Shown here: positions 12,412 through 24,025 of the stretch, piece after piece
How positions within the stretch are numbered: position 1 is the stretch's first letter
Layout of the letters: every line of letters starts with the position of its first letter
Assembly (NCBI GenBank): GCA_030411725.1
Contig: MU839842.1
Coordinates: 496,001 to 560,000, forward strand
DNA: 64,000 nt
Direction of reading: 5' to 3'
Source of the DNA: Echria macrotheca
Taxonomy: Eukaryota; Ascomycota; Sordariomycetes; Sordariales; Schizotheciaceae
Position numbers and translations under genes: made by a program
The notes under the pieces: generated by a model
What the model was told of the DNA's origin: nothing
Database searches by the model: none
What the model saw: the letters and a program-made list of their open reading frames with translations, nothing else

Positions 12412-13295
12412 ATGGCAGCCCCAGACGCGAACAATTCTCCGCGACCCGGGCTGATCATCTACCAAGCCCTCGGGGGTGTCAGTGTACTTGGCGGCACTGT
12501 CACTTTGGCAGCCATGTTCACCGACATTGCGGACCCGGCAAAAGCGCGCGATGAATGGTATGAAGAGATGGAGAAGCTGAGCCCCGGTTCATCAGACCCT
12601 GAGACCTGGCCCAACCTCTCTCGTACCCGGGTCCGACAATTTCTTTTAATAAGCGCGGGTCTATTTATGATGATGTTTATCCTCATCGTCAACGGCCAAA
12701 TCAATTATGCGACGCAGTCTGAGGACACATCTGAGGCTCACCGGGAGGAAACTACTGCGAACGTGAACGGAGCCCCGAGCCAGGAGAAACCAGAGACGAA
12801 AAACTCTGATTCGCAGGACCCATTCACCAGTGTCGGAGCTACGAAGCCAGATACCGGGGAAACAAGCCAAACAACCTGTTAGTAGCCGAGTTTGATGAAT
12901 TGTATCGGGAATACACTAACCGTGACAACGCAGGCTCACATGACTCGGGTGTCGAGAACCAACATACAGCAGATAACAACACCCGGCCCGAGATGCATGG
13001 GGAACATCGATCGAAAACGAAGTCGGTTCAGGCTTGGATAGGAAGTGTTGGGCGCTTGTTTGCCATCGGGCCTACATCGAACACCTTTCTCCGGATTGTT
13101 TACATCGTAGAAACGGTACTGACCCTCGGGCTCGCCCTATTTCTGCTCCTCTTTTCAGCAGCCGCATATATTTCTTGGGGCTGTTTGTGGGCAACTTGGA
13201 CTTTTGGAGGCTTCTTGCTACTAGGACTATTGTTCTCCGTCCGCCCTCTCTTCACTTTGTGTCGCAAGAGAAAGACTCCACAGTCGAATGTCTAG
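12412..13295 (+). CDS. Four-helix membrane protein, unknown function
   Basis: Predicted 275 aa from exons 12412..12877 and 12934..13295. The intron (12878-12933) has a GTTAGT donor, CTAAC branch and CAG acceptor. I start at ATG 12412 (MAAPDANNSPRPG) because the in-frame upstream Met at 12343 would add a tail with no features. There are two membrane segments in exon 1 (LIIYQALGGVSVLGGTVTLA and FLLISAGLFMMMFILIV), then a polar linker of about 100 residues rich in Glu, Thr and Ser, then two more helices in exon 2 (YIVETVLTLGLALFLLLF and FGGFLLLGLLFSVRPLF) and a short basic tail. I do not recognise the family. The layout suggests an integral membrane protein with a large mobile loop. There is no signal peptide. 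Confidence 0.75.
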
Positions 13296-13993
13296 GGATC
13301 TCGATACTGTCACGCTACATATGGGAATTGGGCATTATTGCACCACGCTACCATGGTATAATGTGAAAGGAAGGATGCCATTCAAGAATCAGCGCGATAT
13401 TCGGGGAGATGCCTCCCTCCTCGATCTCAACGTCCGAACTCTTTCCGTGATCTGATAGCAGCAGAAGATACCACCTACATGTATCTTCCGCGTCACAATT
13501 AAAGCTAGAGAGATTCTGGTTCCAGTATTCCGTACGCGAACAGAGAGTTTTTGCTAGTAATAGATCCGCACAGAGCAAAGGGGCAAGCGCCAAGAAAACA
13601 AAACAGCGCTCGTGCAGCCGAAATGTCATCCAACCTCCGACACGCCAAATAATTTCTTACGACTCTGGACTCAAGTATCTCAGATAATTATCTTACTCCG
13701 AAACACCACGGCGAGGTGACGCGGCCAGCGTAAGCTCCGATGAACATCGGAGCTCACCGCGCCGGGAGCAAGCCGATTGGCCCGCTAACCTCCGATGAGC
13801 CAACGGATCTTACACGCCGAAACACTCCGGGCCGAGCTGGACCCCGATCCTTCATTCCTTCCTCGACCTGAGTTTGTATAAGACCCTTTGTTCTCCTCTT
13901 CATCCACTCACTCGGCCAACCATACAGCCATTACTTACCTATACTTCATTCTGATCTCTCTCAAACCTTCACTCCATCCATCCCCATCTCAAA
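13296..13993. other. Intergenic region with DJ-1/PfpI gene promoter
   Basis: About 700 nt upstream of the DJ-1/PfpI gene. It holds a strong palindrome (13733-13754) with a further half-site near 13790, and a TATA-like TATAAG at 13877, about 115 nt before the start codon. No coding sequence seen. Confidence 0.6.
13733..13754. promoter_or_regulatory. Perfect palindrome with CCG-N8-CGG core, candidate Zn(II)2Cys6 site
   Basis: Arms agctccgatg and catcggagct are exact reverse complements separated by AA. The core is CCG and CGG eight bases apart, the kind of paired triplet bound by fungal Zn2Cys6 dimers. A third partial copy, ctccgatga, lies near 13790. It sits about 240 nt upstream of the DJ-1/PfpI start. 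The role is inferred. Confidence 0.5.
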
Positions 13994-14773
13994 ATGGCCC
14001 CCAAAAAACTCCTCATCGCCGTCATGCTCGACGAGGTCCAGCTCTCCGACATAATCGGCATCGACATCCTCGGCAACCTCTCAACCACCTACCTCGCCGA
14101 CGTGACAACCATGGACCCCTCTTTTGGGGCTGCCTTCTCCTCGCACGCCGTCGACATGGAACTCCTGTTCCTGTCCGAGACCCTCGAGCCGACGCGCATG
14201 ACCCCCGGCATAAAATACCTCCCCACGACCACCTATGACGACTGCCCGCGCGACCTGGACATCGTGCTGACCGGCGGCCCGCTGCTGACCCACCGCCCCG
14301 CGGCGGCGGCAAAGTTCGTGAGGGAGGCGTGGCCGCGCACGAGGGTGTGGATGACTACTTGTGTTGGGAGCATGTGGCTTGCTGATGTTGGCGTGCTCGA
14401 GGGACATAAGGCGACTACGAACCGGGCGTTTTTGGAAGGTGCGAAGAAGATGGCGCCCGGGGTCGAGTGGCTTGATCAGCGGTGGGTGGTGAGTGACAAG
14501 GTTTTTGAGAGGGGAAGTGACGGGGAGAAGGGGGAGTTGTGGACGTCGGGGGCTGCTGGTGCTGGTATGTTTTTATCTGTTTTCCTTGACTGAGGTGGTT
14601 AGATGCTGATGATGACAGGCATCGACATGATTGCTCAGTACTGCCTCAAGAACTGGGACGAGACTTTTGTTCGCGCCATGGCTCTGGACGGGCTTGATTT
14701 CTCGCCTGAGGGATCGCATGGGCAGTTTTATGCGACTGCGTCGTATGGTGCCCATGCGGTGAACGCGGAGTAG
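13994..14773 (+). CDS. DJ-1/PfpI family (class I glutamine amidotransferase-like) protein
   Basis: Predicted 241 aa from exons 13994..14564 and 14619..14773, intron 54 nt with GTATGT donor and GACAG acceptor. The N-terminus KKLLIAVMLDEVQLSDIIGI and the nucleophile elbow MTTCVGSMWLAD (Cys in the strand-turn-helix) are the family hallmarks; LTGGPLL is the usual preceding loop. The final exon IDMIAQYCLKNW supplies the last helix. Fungal members of this ThiJ/PfpI group are mostly uncharacterised; some act in methylglyoxal or stress responses, but the substrate cannot be assigned here. Cytosolic: there is no signal or membrane segment. Confidence 0.9.
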
Positions 14774-15067
14774 GATTCGGTCTGAGCGGTGGCGGGGAGC
14801 GTAAGGGAGGGGAAGGGAGTAGGTTAGGTACGCAAAGTCCGTACGGAGCCTAGAAGGACATCTTGATGGGATCAACAAATGGAAACTGGATGAACTCGGA
14901 TTCTCCCTGTGTGGTAGAACAGATGCTCGCTGCATCTAGCGAGCTGGCGAGGGATCTCTGTCATGCATCTTGCAGAACCAGGTCTTAGTATCAAATATCC
15001 AATGCAGACAAAATTTAAAAGATGGATATATACAATAAATGAACAAAATACAGGAGAACGAACCCCC

Positions 15068-17507
15068 TCACGACCTCCTAGGCATCCCCATCGGCCCACC
15101 TGCCCTCTCCACTACCGCTTCCCTTTTGACTTTGGCCGCCGCGGCCCCCTGGACACAGTACGCCTCTCCCAGCAACAAATTACTACAATCGCTCGCCAGC
15201 TGCGGATTCCACGCCTGGAGCTGGGCCATGGTAATCCCAAACGTCTGCTCAATCCCGAAACAGGTATCCCCCGACACAATAGTATGATACTGGAAACACC
15301 TCGACGTCGTGCCCGAGGGCGTCGGCGCACCCGGCGTAGCAAACGCCGTTGTAGTCGACGGCACCCCCGTCGACGACGACGACGGCGTGACACCACTCAC
15401 ACAGTACGCGTCGCCCAGCAGCAGATTGCTACAGTCGCTCGCGAGCTGCGGATTCCAAGCCTGCAGCTGCGCCATGGTAATCCCGTATGTCTGCTCGATT
15501 GCAAAACAGCTATCTCCCGACACGACCGTGTGGAAGACGAAGCACTGCCCCGTAGTCCCGGACGGGGTCGGGGCCCCAGGCGTGGCGAATGTCGAGGTGC
15601 TGGTGGCGGTGGCAGTCACGGCCGTCCCGCCCTCGACGCAGTATGCCTCGCCCAGCAGCAGATTCGAGCAGTCACTCTTAAGACTGGGATTCCACCCCTG
15701 CAGCTGGGCAAACGTGATCCCGAACGAGGCCTCGATCAGGCTGCAGCTGTCGCCGGACTGGATGACGTACCAGCGATAGCACGCGTTTGTGGTTCCCGAT
15801 GGCACCGTCGTGGGCGGCGGGAGGGTGGCAGTCGGCGTGGGCGATGTGGACGCCGACGCGTTCCAGCCCTCGGTCGGCTCGACGCAGTAGTACAGGCCGG
15901 GGACGAGGTTGGAGCAGCCGGTGTTGATGGACGGGTTGATGGCCTCGAAGAGGGCGAGGTCGATGGTTTGGTTGAGCGCGATCAGCTGGCAGTAGTCGCC
16001 GGGTAGGACTTTGTACCAGGAGCCGCAGGATAGGGTGGTGCCGGAGGCGACCTGTACGGTCAGCGGAGGGTAAGGAACAGGAGAGAAAGAAACTTACAGC
16101 GCCAGGGGGTGCGACGGTGCTTGTGGCGTATATGGCCGTCTTGGTGGCCGTCGCGCCGGGGATGGTGGTGCCCGAGTAGGCCTGGCCGGGCTGAGACATG
16201 CAGATGGATCTGCCGGCGATGAGGTTGGTACAGACGGGGTTTCTAGAAAGTCAGTATTCTCTCGGGAAAATATTCAGGGGTAAGTACACGGTGGGATTCC
16301 ACGCCAAGAAAACCTGCCACGGCTGATTGATGGACGATGACAGGCTCAGACAGGTATCCCCTGACTGCACGATGCGTGTGGTGCATGTTTGGGGCAGGCA
16401 GAGCGTCTGTCCGGCCTGGAGGTCTGATCCGTCGGGCTGTGAAAGATTAGCATGCGCTGCTTTCGGGAAAGATCGGGGCCAAAAACAACATGGAATGTGA
16501 AGGAGAACTTGAACAAAAAAGGGGCAGAAAATTCAGGGCAAGATATCTAACGGAGCAAAGTAACGGAGGAGAGGAAGTACACGGAAACAGACATCAAAGA
16601 AAAAAGCAAACATGTCTCAAGGAAAACTCACCAACAGGTTGTTCAACACAATCAGCGTCCCCGTAGCCACCGACTTAGCCTGCGCAATCGCCTGCACCGA
16701 GTCTCCAGCCGCGACGGTATACGTCTGCCCGCTGATACACGGCACATCAACCGGCAGCCCCTTGGGCACCGTGTTCGGCACATCCGTGACGTTCGTGTCG
16801 AGCGGCTGCACGACCGTCGGACCGGACACGGCACACCGCTGTTGGATGGCCTGCCAGTCGCCCACCAGACCGGACTGGTAGTTGGAGTAAGGGGTGCCCT
16901 GGATCTGGCGGAAGAGCGAGTAGATGCACGTGTTGCACAGCTGGGTTGTGGTGAAGTTGGACAGGTCCAGATCGCCGGTTGTGCTGTCCGGGAGGGTGGC
17001 AAAGTAGTCTGTTCTTGTTAGTGTCGATTTGGGGTAAGTTGAAAGGAGGTAAAATACCCTGGCAAAATTGTCCCGTTGACGAGTCTTTGAGACAGGTCAT
17101 GTTGTAAGACGCGAACACGGCCGTTCCTTGCCATGTTGCCGGATAGCCCTGGACTTGTTAGCTGTGTCGATCACCAACAACATAAAAAGACATACGTTGA
17201 ACGGCTGCGGATCCGCGCTGCAGTGGCTCGAGACATTGGCGATGTAGTTCGTCAGGGCCGTCTTGCACGCCGCCGTGCAGACTGTGGTGTAGTAGTTGTT
17301 GCCGGTCCCGTTGAGCGATCCGTACGAGTCGGTGTTGGTGAGCTGGAGCAGGTACGGATCGCACGCGACATCAGCCAGCAGGGCGCCTTGACATCCCGCC
17401 GAGAGCTGGTTATCCGGGCTGAACGTGTTGTTAGGCCAAAAGTACGAGTCCGCGGCAACTTGACCAACAGAGACCGCAGCCAACACTGCTCCCAAGAGGT
17501 AACGCAT
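15068..17507 (-). CDS. Secreted LysM-domain chitin-binding protein (six LysM modules)
   Basis: Predicted 685 aa from complement(15068..16051, 16098..16242, 16288..16436, 16632..17008, 17058..17148, 17196..17507); five introns, all phases consistent. The start at 17507 gives a classic signal peptide (MRYLLGAVLAAVSVGQVAA); upstream in-frame residues do not. An N-terminal Cys-rich region of about 230 residues precedes LysM 1 (YTVAAGDSVQAIAQA). Five more follow with the cores VQSGDTC, VLPGDYC, IQSGDSC, VVSGDSC and IVSGDTC. The last three are nearly identical (TFGITMAQLQAWNPQL), separated by Thr/Ser/Pro linkers. LysM proteins bind chitin oligomers outside the cell and may mask or shape the wall. 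The gene diverges from a subgroup C-type chitinase, an arrangement described for Trichoderma TAL6-like genes. The 195-nt third intron is long and could hide a small exon. Confidence 0.9.
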
Positions 17508-18424
17508 CTTGAACAGTCCGCCAGCCGGCCTCGGGTGGAAGACCGACAAGAGCCAAGATGTCGTCGGTTGGTGATAAAGGAGCAACAAAACCAAAACTCA
17601 GGGGTTACAATTTTTTGGAAGACGTTCCGACCTCGGTCTATACAAAATTACATCGGTAATATCACACGTATGCGACGTCGAGACCATTGCGTTGGTGACT
17701 TCCCCGTACTACTGCGCCCCAATACATTTGCGGGGTGCTAATATTATCCCCTGACAAACCGCCTCGGACCGTGTTTGTCATGAGGGCCATCTACCGAGAA
17801 GGAAGGTAGACATAGCCGTGCCGCTACTAACCCACTCGATTGAATCCTTCTACCACGTCGAGGGAAATGAGCTTTAGACAAAAAGGCTACGAAGGGGGGT
17901 CGCCTGGCCAAGGTTATATTATCGTTAGGCAGTGCTGCGACTCTGTCTGAGTAATCCCATCTTACAAGGTGGTGCTCCCCCCTTTTTACAGAGTGTCGCT
18001 TGTGACCAGCCTGGTGCCTAGGGTTCCATCGGCAGCCATTAGAACCCGGGAAGGAAACTCGCACATATCGAAATCTCATTACCGGCCGATGCGCGTCTGC
18101 GGCATGGCAGCCTGGTCAGCCCAACCGATGGGACCCTTTATGCGAGAATAGAAGCCGAAACGGCCAATCACAATGCGTTATCCGAATGAGATGAACGGAT
18201 CTGAGCGATGGAACCCCCCTTCCCCCCTGAAGGTCCCTGATGCCGCGTAGCCGGGTGATGACCGGGAATGGCGCTGAGCCGCAAAGCTTGGGGAAGCTTC
18301 GCAAAGCTTGGTCTGCCTCCGGGGTACGATCATCTGCCGGGGGATACAAGATGGGATGAGACGGCCAGTTCGCTCCTCGCGATGTTCGACTCACAGCAAG
18401 TCGTCCATCTGTGGTGGTGTGGAC
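17508..18424. promoter_or_regulatory. Shared divergent promoter region, LysM gene/chitinase gene
   Basis: About 0.9 kb separates the two divergent start codons and should hold both promoters. I see no coding sequence. There are C-rich stretches near 18210-18230 and a duplicated AAGCTT-containing motif at about 18284-18311. Specific factor sites were not assigned. Confidence 0.6.
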
Positions 18425-21400
18425 ATGATGGGTCGCGTCCTCTCTTTTTTTCTTCTCTTTCTGCTGGTGCAGGTCGGGTTAGCAATAATTGATCCGCCCA
18501 GTTCGGATTATACCTGGTATGTGCCCCGTCACCTCTGCATCTTTACCATCACCTTCAAAAGATTGAGAGTGCTTTCAACTTTCTTCCACCGCTAACAGGG
18601 CAGCTCCCCGTCCAAACCATGCAAGATCGGCTGCTGCGGAAACAGCGGTGTCTGCGGGTTAGGCCCGACCTTTTGCGGCGCTGGTAACTGCACGTCCAGC
18701 TGCGACGCCAAGAGTGACTGCGATCGTAAGTACTTGTTCACCGATAATTTCTGCTGCTAACACCGTGCAGCCGGCTGGGGTTCGCAGTGGTCGGCCAAGG
18801 AGAAATGCCCGCTCAACGTGTGCTGCTCCAAGTTCGGCTTTTGCGGCACTACCCCTGAGTTCTGCGGGACTTCCAAAGTCAAATCACCGTCCTGCTCAGG
18901 GGGCCAAACAGTCCATAACCGAGTCATCGGTGAGTTCTCATGTTGAAACCTGCCAGCAAACCTGACATCCGCAGGCTATTATGAGGGATGGTCGGCCACC
19001 CGCGCCTGTGATGGCCAGTTCCCCGAGGACCTCCCGGCCTGGGGATACAGCCACCTGAACTATGCCTTCGCCTTTGTCGACCCGCACTCGTTCAAGGTGG
19101 CGCCGATGCAGCAGTCTGATCTCGACCTGATGCCGCGCTTCACGGCCCTCAAGCAGCAGTATCCCGGGCTGCAGACGTGGATCTCGATCGGCGGTTGGAG
19201 TATGAACGACCCAGACCAGCCGACGGCCACGACCTTTTCTGATCTCGCTGGCTCATCCTCTGCCCAGTCAGCCTTCTTCAGCTCGTTGCTGTCGTTCATG
19301 ACTACCTACGGTTTTGACGGCGTCGACATCGACTGGGAATACCCCGTAGCCCCTGAGCGGTCCGGCAAGCCGGCCGACTACGCCAACTACGTGTCGTTCC
19401 TCCAAAACCTCCGCAATGCCCTTGGAGCTGGCGGACACAACTACGGCCTGACCCTCACGCTGCCCTCAAGCTACTGGTATCTCCAGAACTTTGACATTGT
19501 CAAGATAGAGCCCATCGTGGACTGGTTCAATGTCATGACGTATGATTTGCACGGCACCTGGGATTCAACGGATGTCTGGATCGGTGTAAGCGTTCCCTTC
19601 CGATATAGAAGCAATGTCTAACAGAAGCAGCCATATGTGTACGCGCACACCAACCTTACCGAAATCGACCAGACGATGCAGCTCTTCTGGCGCAACAACA
19701 TCTCGCCCAGCAAGATCACGCTCGGCATGGGGTTCTACGGACGCAGCTTTACTCTTACCGACCCAGGCTGCTCCGGCCCCGGCTGCCCGTTCACCGCCGG
19801 CGGCAAGCCCGGCCCCTGCACGGCGTCGGCCGGCACGCTGTCGTTCAGCGAGATCAACGATATCATCGCGGCAGGTGCCACGGTCAAAACCGACAAAGAC
19901 GCGGCCGTCAAGCTCGTGACCTGGGGCGGCGACCAGTGGGTGTCGTACGATGATGAGGACACGTTCAAGATGAAAATCGACTACGCCAACGACAAGTGCC
20001 TGGGCGGCATGATGGTGTGGGCGGCCTCGCTCGATGACGGCATTGGGACGGCCACATCGGCGCTCAGCGGCGCGTCCGGCCGTGACAAGTTTCCCTTGTC
20101 CCTGAAGACGAACGTGCAGGATTCTATTAGTCGATGCATCTGGGGTGAGTGCGGGCAGAACTGTCCGGCCGGGACGTCGCCGGCGCAGCGCAGCGACGGA
20201 CATAATAGGGGTAATGTAGGCATCTACAACGGATGTGTAAGTACCACCCCCTTTTCTGTCATATTCCATACCTAACTAACGTGATGATAGTCCAACGGCA
20301 AGACTCGCAACTTCTGCTGTCCCAGCAACGACATGCCCACATGTCAATGGCGCGGCACGGCTCCCCTGTGCTCCGACTCCGGGGCTGCCTGCAAAAAGGG
20401 CGAGGTGGCTGTCGCGTCGGACGACTGCGGCACGGGCAAGTGCTGCTGGTTCCGCCACAAGAATCTGTGCTGCAGCTCGTCGGCGTCCGACTCGGGCTTC
20501 GGCTCGTGCCAGTGGCACGGCAGCGGACCGACATGTGCGGTATCAGACCTCGGCGCGGCCGACTGCCCCAAGGACCAGCCCAACGTCTTGACGTATGACA
20601 AGGACGGCGCTGGCGGCGAGGCCGTGTGCTACATCGGCTACAAGACCTACTGCTGCTCGGACCCGAACCCGTTCCAGAACTGCGGGTGGTGGAACGCCGG
20701 GCAGAACTACAGCTACTGGCCGCCCCTGGTCAAGGGCTTCGGCTACAACTGCGATGGCAAGTGTCCGCCCGGCCAGACGCCCATCGCGGCCGAGTCGGCC
20801 GAGTGCAAGGGCGGCACGCAGGCGTATTTCTGCTGCGACAGCGCCGACGCCAAGGCGAACCCGAATTTGCCGGATGCCAACATCTGCGCGCTCTCGTCGG
20901 GCCTGTTCGGCGAGTCGGGCGACCCCGACGACTTTGCCAATTTCGACATTGAGTACGACGACGACGCCGACCATGACGACTGCTACGTGCCGGGCGAGCC
21001 GGGGTCGGGCGACACCAACATCTTCCGGCGCGGGTGGGACGACCTGGAGGTCGTGTCGATCAACGGCTCGCTGCACCGGCTCGAGAAGCGCGGCAACCCG
21101 CGCAGCTTCAAGGTGTGTCTGGCCACCATCGCCAACGGCGTGCGGAGCGGCATCAGCGCCTTCTTCAAGAGTCTGGGCTATCCCAAGGCCAGCCAGCTGC
21201 GCAGCATCGCGACCTATGTGTTCCGCACCAACCAGCTTGCCTGCGACGACGGCAGCGTGTCCACCACGACACTAGCCAATGGCATCCCGACCGGCGTCAA
21301 GTGGGTGGTCGAGCACCCGTACGAGCTCAACACGCCCAGCAAGCTGGTGCAGAGCATGATCGACGGCGTGTATCCGTCAGTGCAGGGCACCGTGGCCAAG

Positions 21401-22057
21401 ATCGCAGGCGGACCGCTGAACCCGCAGGCGGCGCAGCAGCTGTTCGATACCAACGGGCTGTGGTTCAGCACGCCGAGTTTCACGAACGGGCTGAGCATCA
21501 ACGACTACATCTACAACACGCTCGGGTCGAGCGTGAACAAGGCGCACTTCCTCATCGTCCAGAGCGAGGTCAACACGCGCAAGATGGTCTGGTGGATGGG
21601 CAAGAGCGCCGTCGACGTGGCCAAGATCGCCAAGAAGGCGCCGCAGGCCCAGTTGGCTGCGTTCCAGGACGTCGTCGCGTCCTTCAACTACGTCAACACG
21701 CCCGAGGCCCAGGCCGCGCTGCAGGGGATCCGGTCCGACTATCTCGCGGCCTGGAAGAATGTCGGCAACTACTTCAACAACTACCTCGCCAGCCAGGGGC
21801 TGCCGCAGTATGACTTTGCCGGGGTCGCGCGCAACTTTGACACGGCCAACGTCGCCATGCAGGTCAACACTGTCCGGTCGTTTATTCCGGGGGCCGTGGC
21901 GGACCGCATTTCCTTCTTGCAGAGTGCTGCTGGGATCAAGGCGGTCCCGCTGGCGGCTACGCGGCAGTCGTTTATCAACGCGTTGAATGACATTCAGAAT
22001 AATCTGATCAACTGGTGCAAGTTTGACAATACTTGGATTTCGGGGTCTGGTGGTTGA
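18425..22057 (+). CDS. GH18 chitinase with two CBM18 modules and long Cys-rich C-terminus (killer-toxin-like, subgroup C type)
   Basis: Predicted 1118 aa from exons 18425..18516, 18604..18725, 18771..18929, 18975..19585, 19631..20236 and 20291..22057; junction phases agree. A signal peptide (MMGRVLSFFLLFLLVQVGLA) is followed by two hevein-like chitin-binding modules (CKIGCCGNSGVCG and CPLNVCCSKFGFCG). The GH18 barrel starts at about residue 123 (VIGYYEGW) and carries SIGGWS and the catalytic DGVDIDWE with acid Glu246. It hydrolyses beta-1,4 links in chitin. After the barrel come about 250 Cys-rich residues and about 350 residues without Cys repeats, the architecture of subgroup C fungal chitinases whose long form resembles the chitinase-bearing subunit of yeast killer toxin. 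No membrane anchor is seen, so it is probably secreted. Codon use is strongly GC-ending. Confidence 0.92.
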
Positions 22058-22712
22058 CCTGCATTCTATTTCATTTATTTATTTTTTCTTGTATATACTC
22101 GATTTGGGTTGTCTCTGGAAATTGGATAGCATCTTCATCTGCATTTGTCTATATGTGGGTATGCTTTCGTATGAGTCGTGAATGACGAAAAGAGCAACTA
22201 GGTATTGATGTAAACATACACCCTTCTGCCCCTTTTTCGTGATCTTCCCAAATATATGCCACCGATCAACGTGAGAGCTGAAAAGATGCCTCGTTAAAAG
22301 CAGATATGACAAAGTGTCAAGTGGCATGTAAGCGAGCATCCGAGACAGATCCGCGATCCGACCTCACAATCTCATGGCTCATATCAACCCCTATAAAAAG
22401 GAGTAACCGCTGCTGTGGCAGCCGACCAATCTTATTCCCGCCCGTCATCCCCGGGACAGCGGTTCCCAACCAACCAGTCCCACCGACAATACAGTGTAGC
22501 AAACAGCCGCGCCCCTATAAAACAGCGGCCCCTCCATTACTTCTTCTGCCCCGCACCCCTCCATTTTTTCCATTGCGTCGCGATCCACAGCCCACTCCTT
22601 TGACGTCCGCAAACAGAACCAAGGCGAACACCGACATTGCATGCGCCCGCCAATCCACCACCGCCTCATCCGATCCCCCATCCTCAAACCTCTTCACTAC
22701 CCGACAAAACAC
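22058..22712. other. Intergenic region with TATA boxes
   Basis: Contains the chitinase 3' UTR and the promoter of the next gene. Two similar CCCCTATAAAA elements occur, around 22388-22398 and 22513-22523. No gene seen. Confidence 0.55.
22513..22523 (+). promoter_or_regulatory. TATA-box-like element
   Basis: The sequence cccctataaaa lies about 190 nt before the ATG at 22713; a second copy lies near 22388. Which one is used cannot be told. Confidence 0.4.
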
Positions 22713-23439
22713 ATGGGCATCTTCTCCTCCACCCCCGCCAACAATCCCCCCCCTCAACCCCCACAATTCACCTTCAAACCCCCCCAGCTCCGCGTCCGCC
22801 TCACCCCCCTCGCCGACCGCAAAATGACGCCCTGGGGCTTCCTAGTCTACCGCCTCGCCTGGTCCCCCTCGTCCACCGACGCCCGCTGGGCGCAAGCCAA
22901 GCAGAAACTCATCGCCGGCGCAATCACAGAATCCCGCGACGGGATCGAGGAGAACGACGGTAACCCCGACACCGCCACCTTCATCTTTGAAGAAGGACCA
23001 GACCTGAAAGGCCTCAGCATCGACGACGTCCGGCGGTATATACTATCCCATCCCACACCCCTCTCCCTTTCCATACTAATAAATCCGGAACAGAAAATTC
23101 AACCCCACCTATCCCACAGACGACGCACCCCCCGACCGCCAAGACGGCATGTGTCCGATGGTATTTCTTGTGGTGGATGACGCCTCGCTAGAGAGTATTT
23201 TGTCTTCGGACGAAAACGAAAACGAAACGCCGTACGTGGTCGCCGTGGACGCGACGACGACCGAGTCGGAGCAGATGACCATGGTCGGCGACGATCTGCG
23301 CCCGGTCGAGTGGGACGGGACGATGAAGGTCGAGGTGGGCGCTGTGATGGTGAATTTGTATTTGAGGGCCGTGGGCGAGGGGGCGATCTCGATGGGGGAG
23401 ATACATCCTGATGTTGGGGAGATTTGGGAGGGTATTTGA
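22713..23439 (+). CDS. Small uncharacterised fungal protein
   Basis: Predicted 222 aa from exons 22713..23035 and 23094..23439; intron 58 nt (GTATAT donor, ACTAAT branch, CAG acceptor). Splicing joins SIDDVRR to KFNPTYP in phase. ATG 22713 (MGIFSS) is preferred over the in-frame 22641 Met because the conserved-looking part starts after it. Recognisable blocks are WGFLVYRLAWS, FIFEEGPDLKGLSIDDVRR and CPMVFLVVDDASLESIL. They resemble a lineage-restricted family of short cytosolic fungal proteins of unknown role that I know only as hypothetical proteins. No signal peptide, helix bundle or catalytic motif is visible. Confidence 0.7.
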
Positions 23440-24025
23440 TTACCTAGGTACCTATGTGGACTTGTGGATAGGTACATGGTAGGTACTCTTTCGTGATCAG
23501 TGCTTGACTAAGACTGATCCGGTGGATGTGTGACGGGGTTGGTTGTAAATTAGGTATGACGGGGCCAGGTTATGCTGATATGTATCCGTTGTTATGTTGA
23601 AGATTCTGTGTGGTAGGAGAGGCAGTGATACGCTGGAGTCGGGTGGTTTGGTATACTGGACAATGAGCGCTGGTCGATGTGGGAAGTCGGGTAATCCGGT
23701 ATGCTATACAATGAGCGCTAGTCGACGCGGGGTGGGAGTATATCCGTGCTACGGTTGTACATTGATGTTACTAGAGCCTGCGTGTACAGTGAGAAAGTCT
23801 TCGCTGCTATGGCACGACGAAAAGAGACAAACCACACCATGATTGGTGGTTATTCCTCCAGTACACCAAGTCCGGAACACGTGCTGCCTGTCCAACCATG
23901 TACGTCTTAAAACGCCAAGGTCAGCCGCATCCTTCGTCGTTATCGCCGCGGGGCAATAACCAGTTCCCTTCATCTGCGTCGACAGACGGTACACGAGTCT
24001 CACCGATATCCCTCAGGTAGTCACC
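23440..24025. other. Intergenic region
   Basis: Spacer upstream of a HET gene. A weak direct repeat (ATACTGGACAATGAGCGCTGGTC and a diverged copy) is visible around 23650-23725. No gene seen. Confidence 0.5.

Noticed and set aside
14963..16006. 347-codon open frame antisense to the LysM gene
   Set aside because: Low-complexity Arg/Gly content and complete overlap with a well supported gene.
20543..21076. Antisense frame over the chitinase
   Set aside because: Val/Arg/Ala-rich shadow of the GC-rich coding strand.
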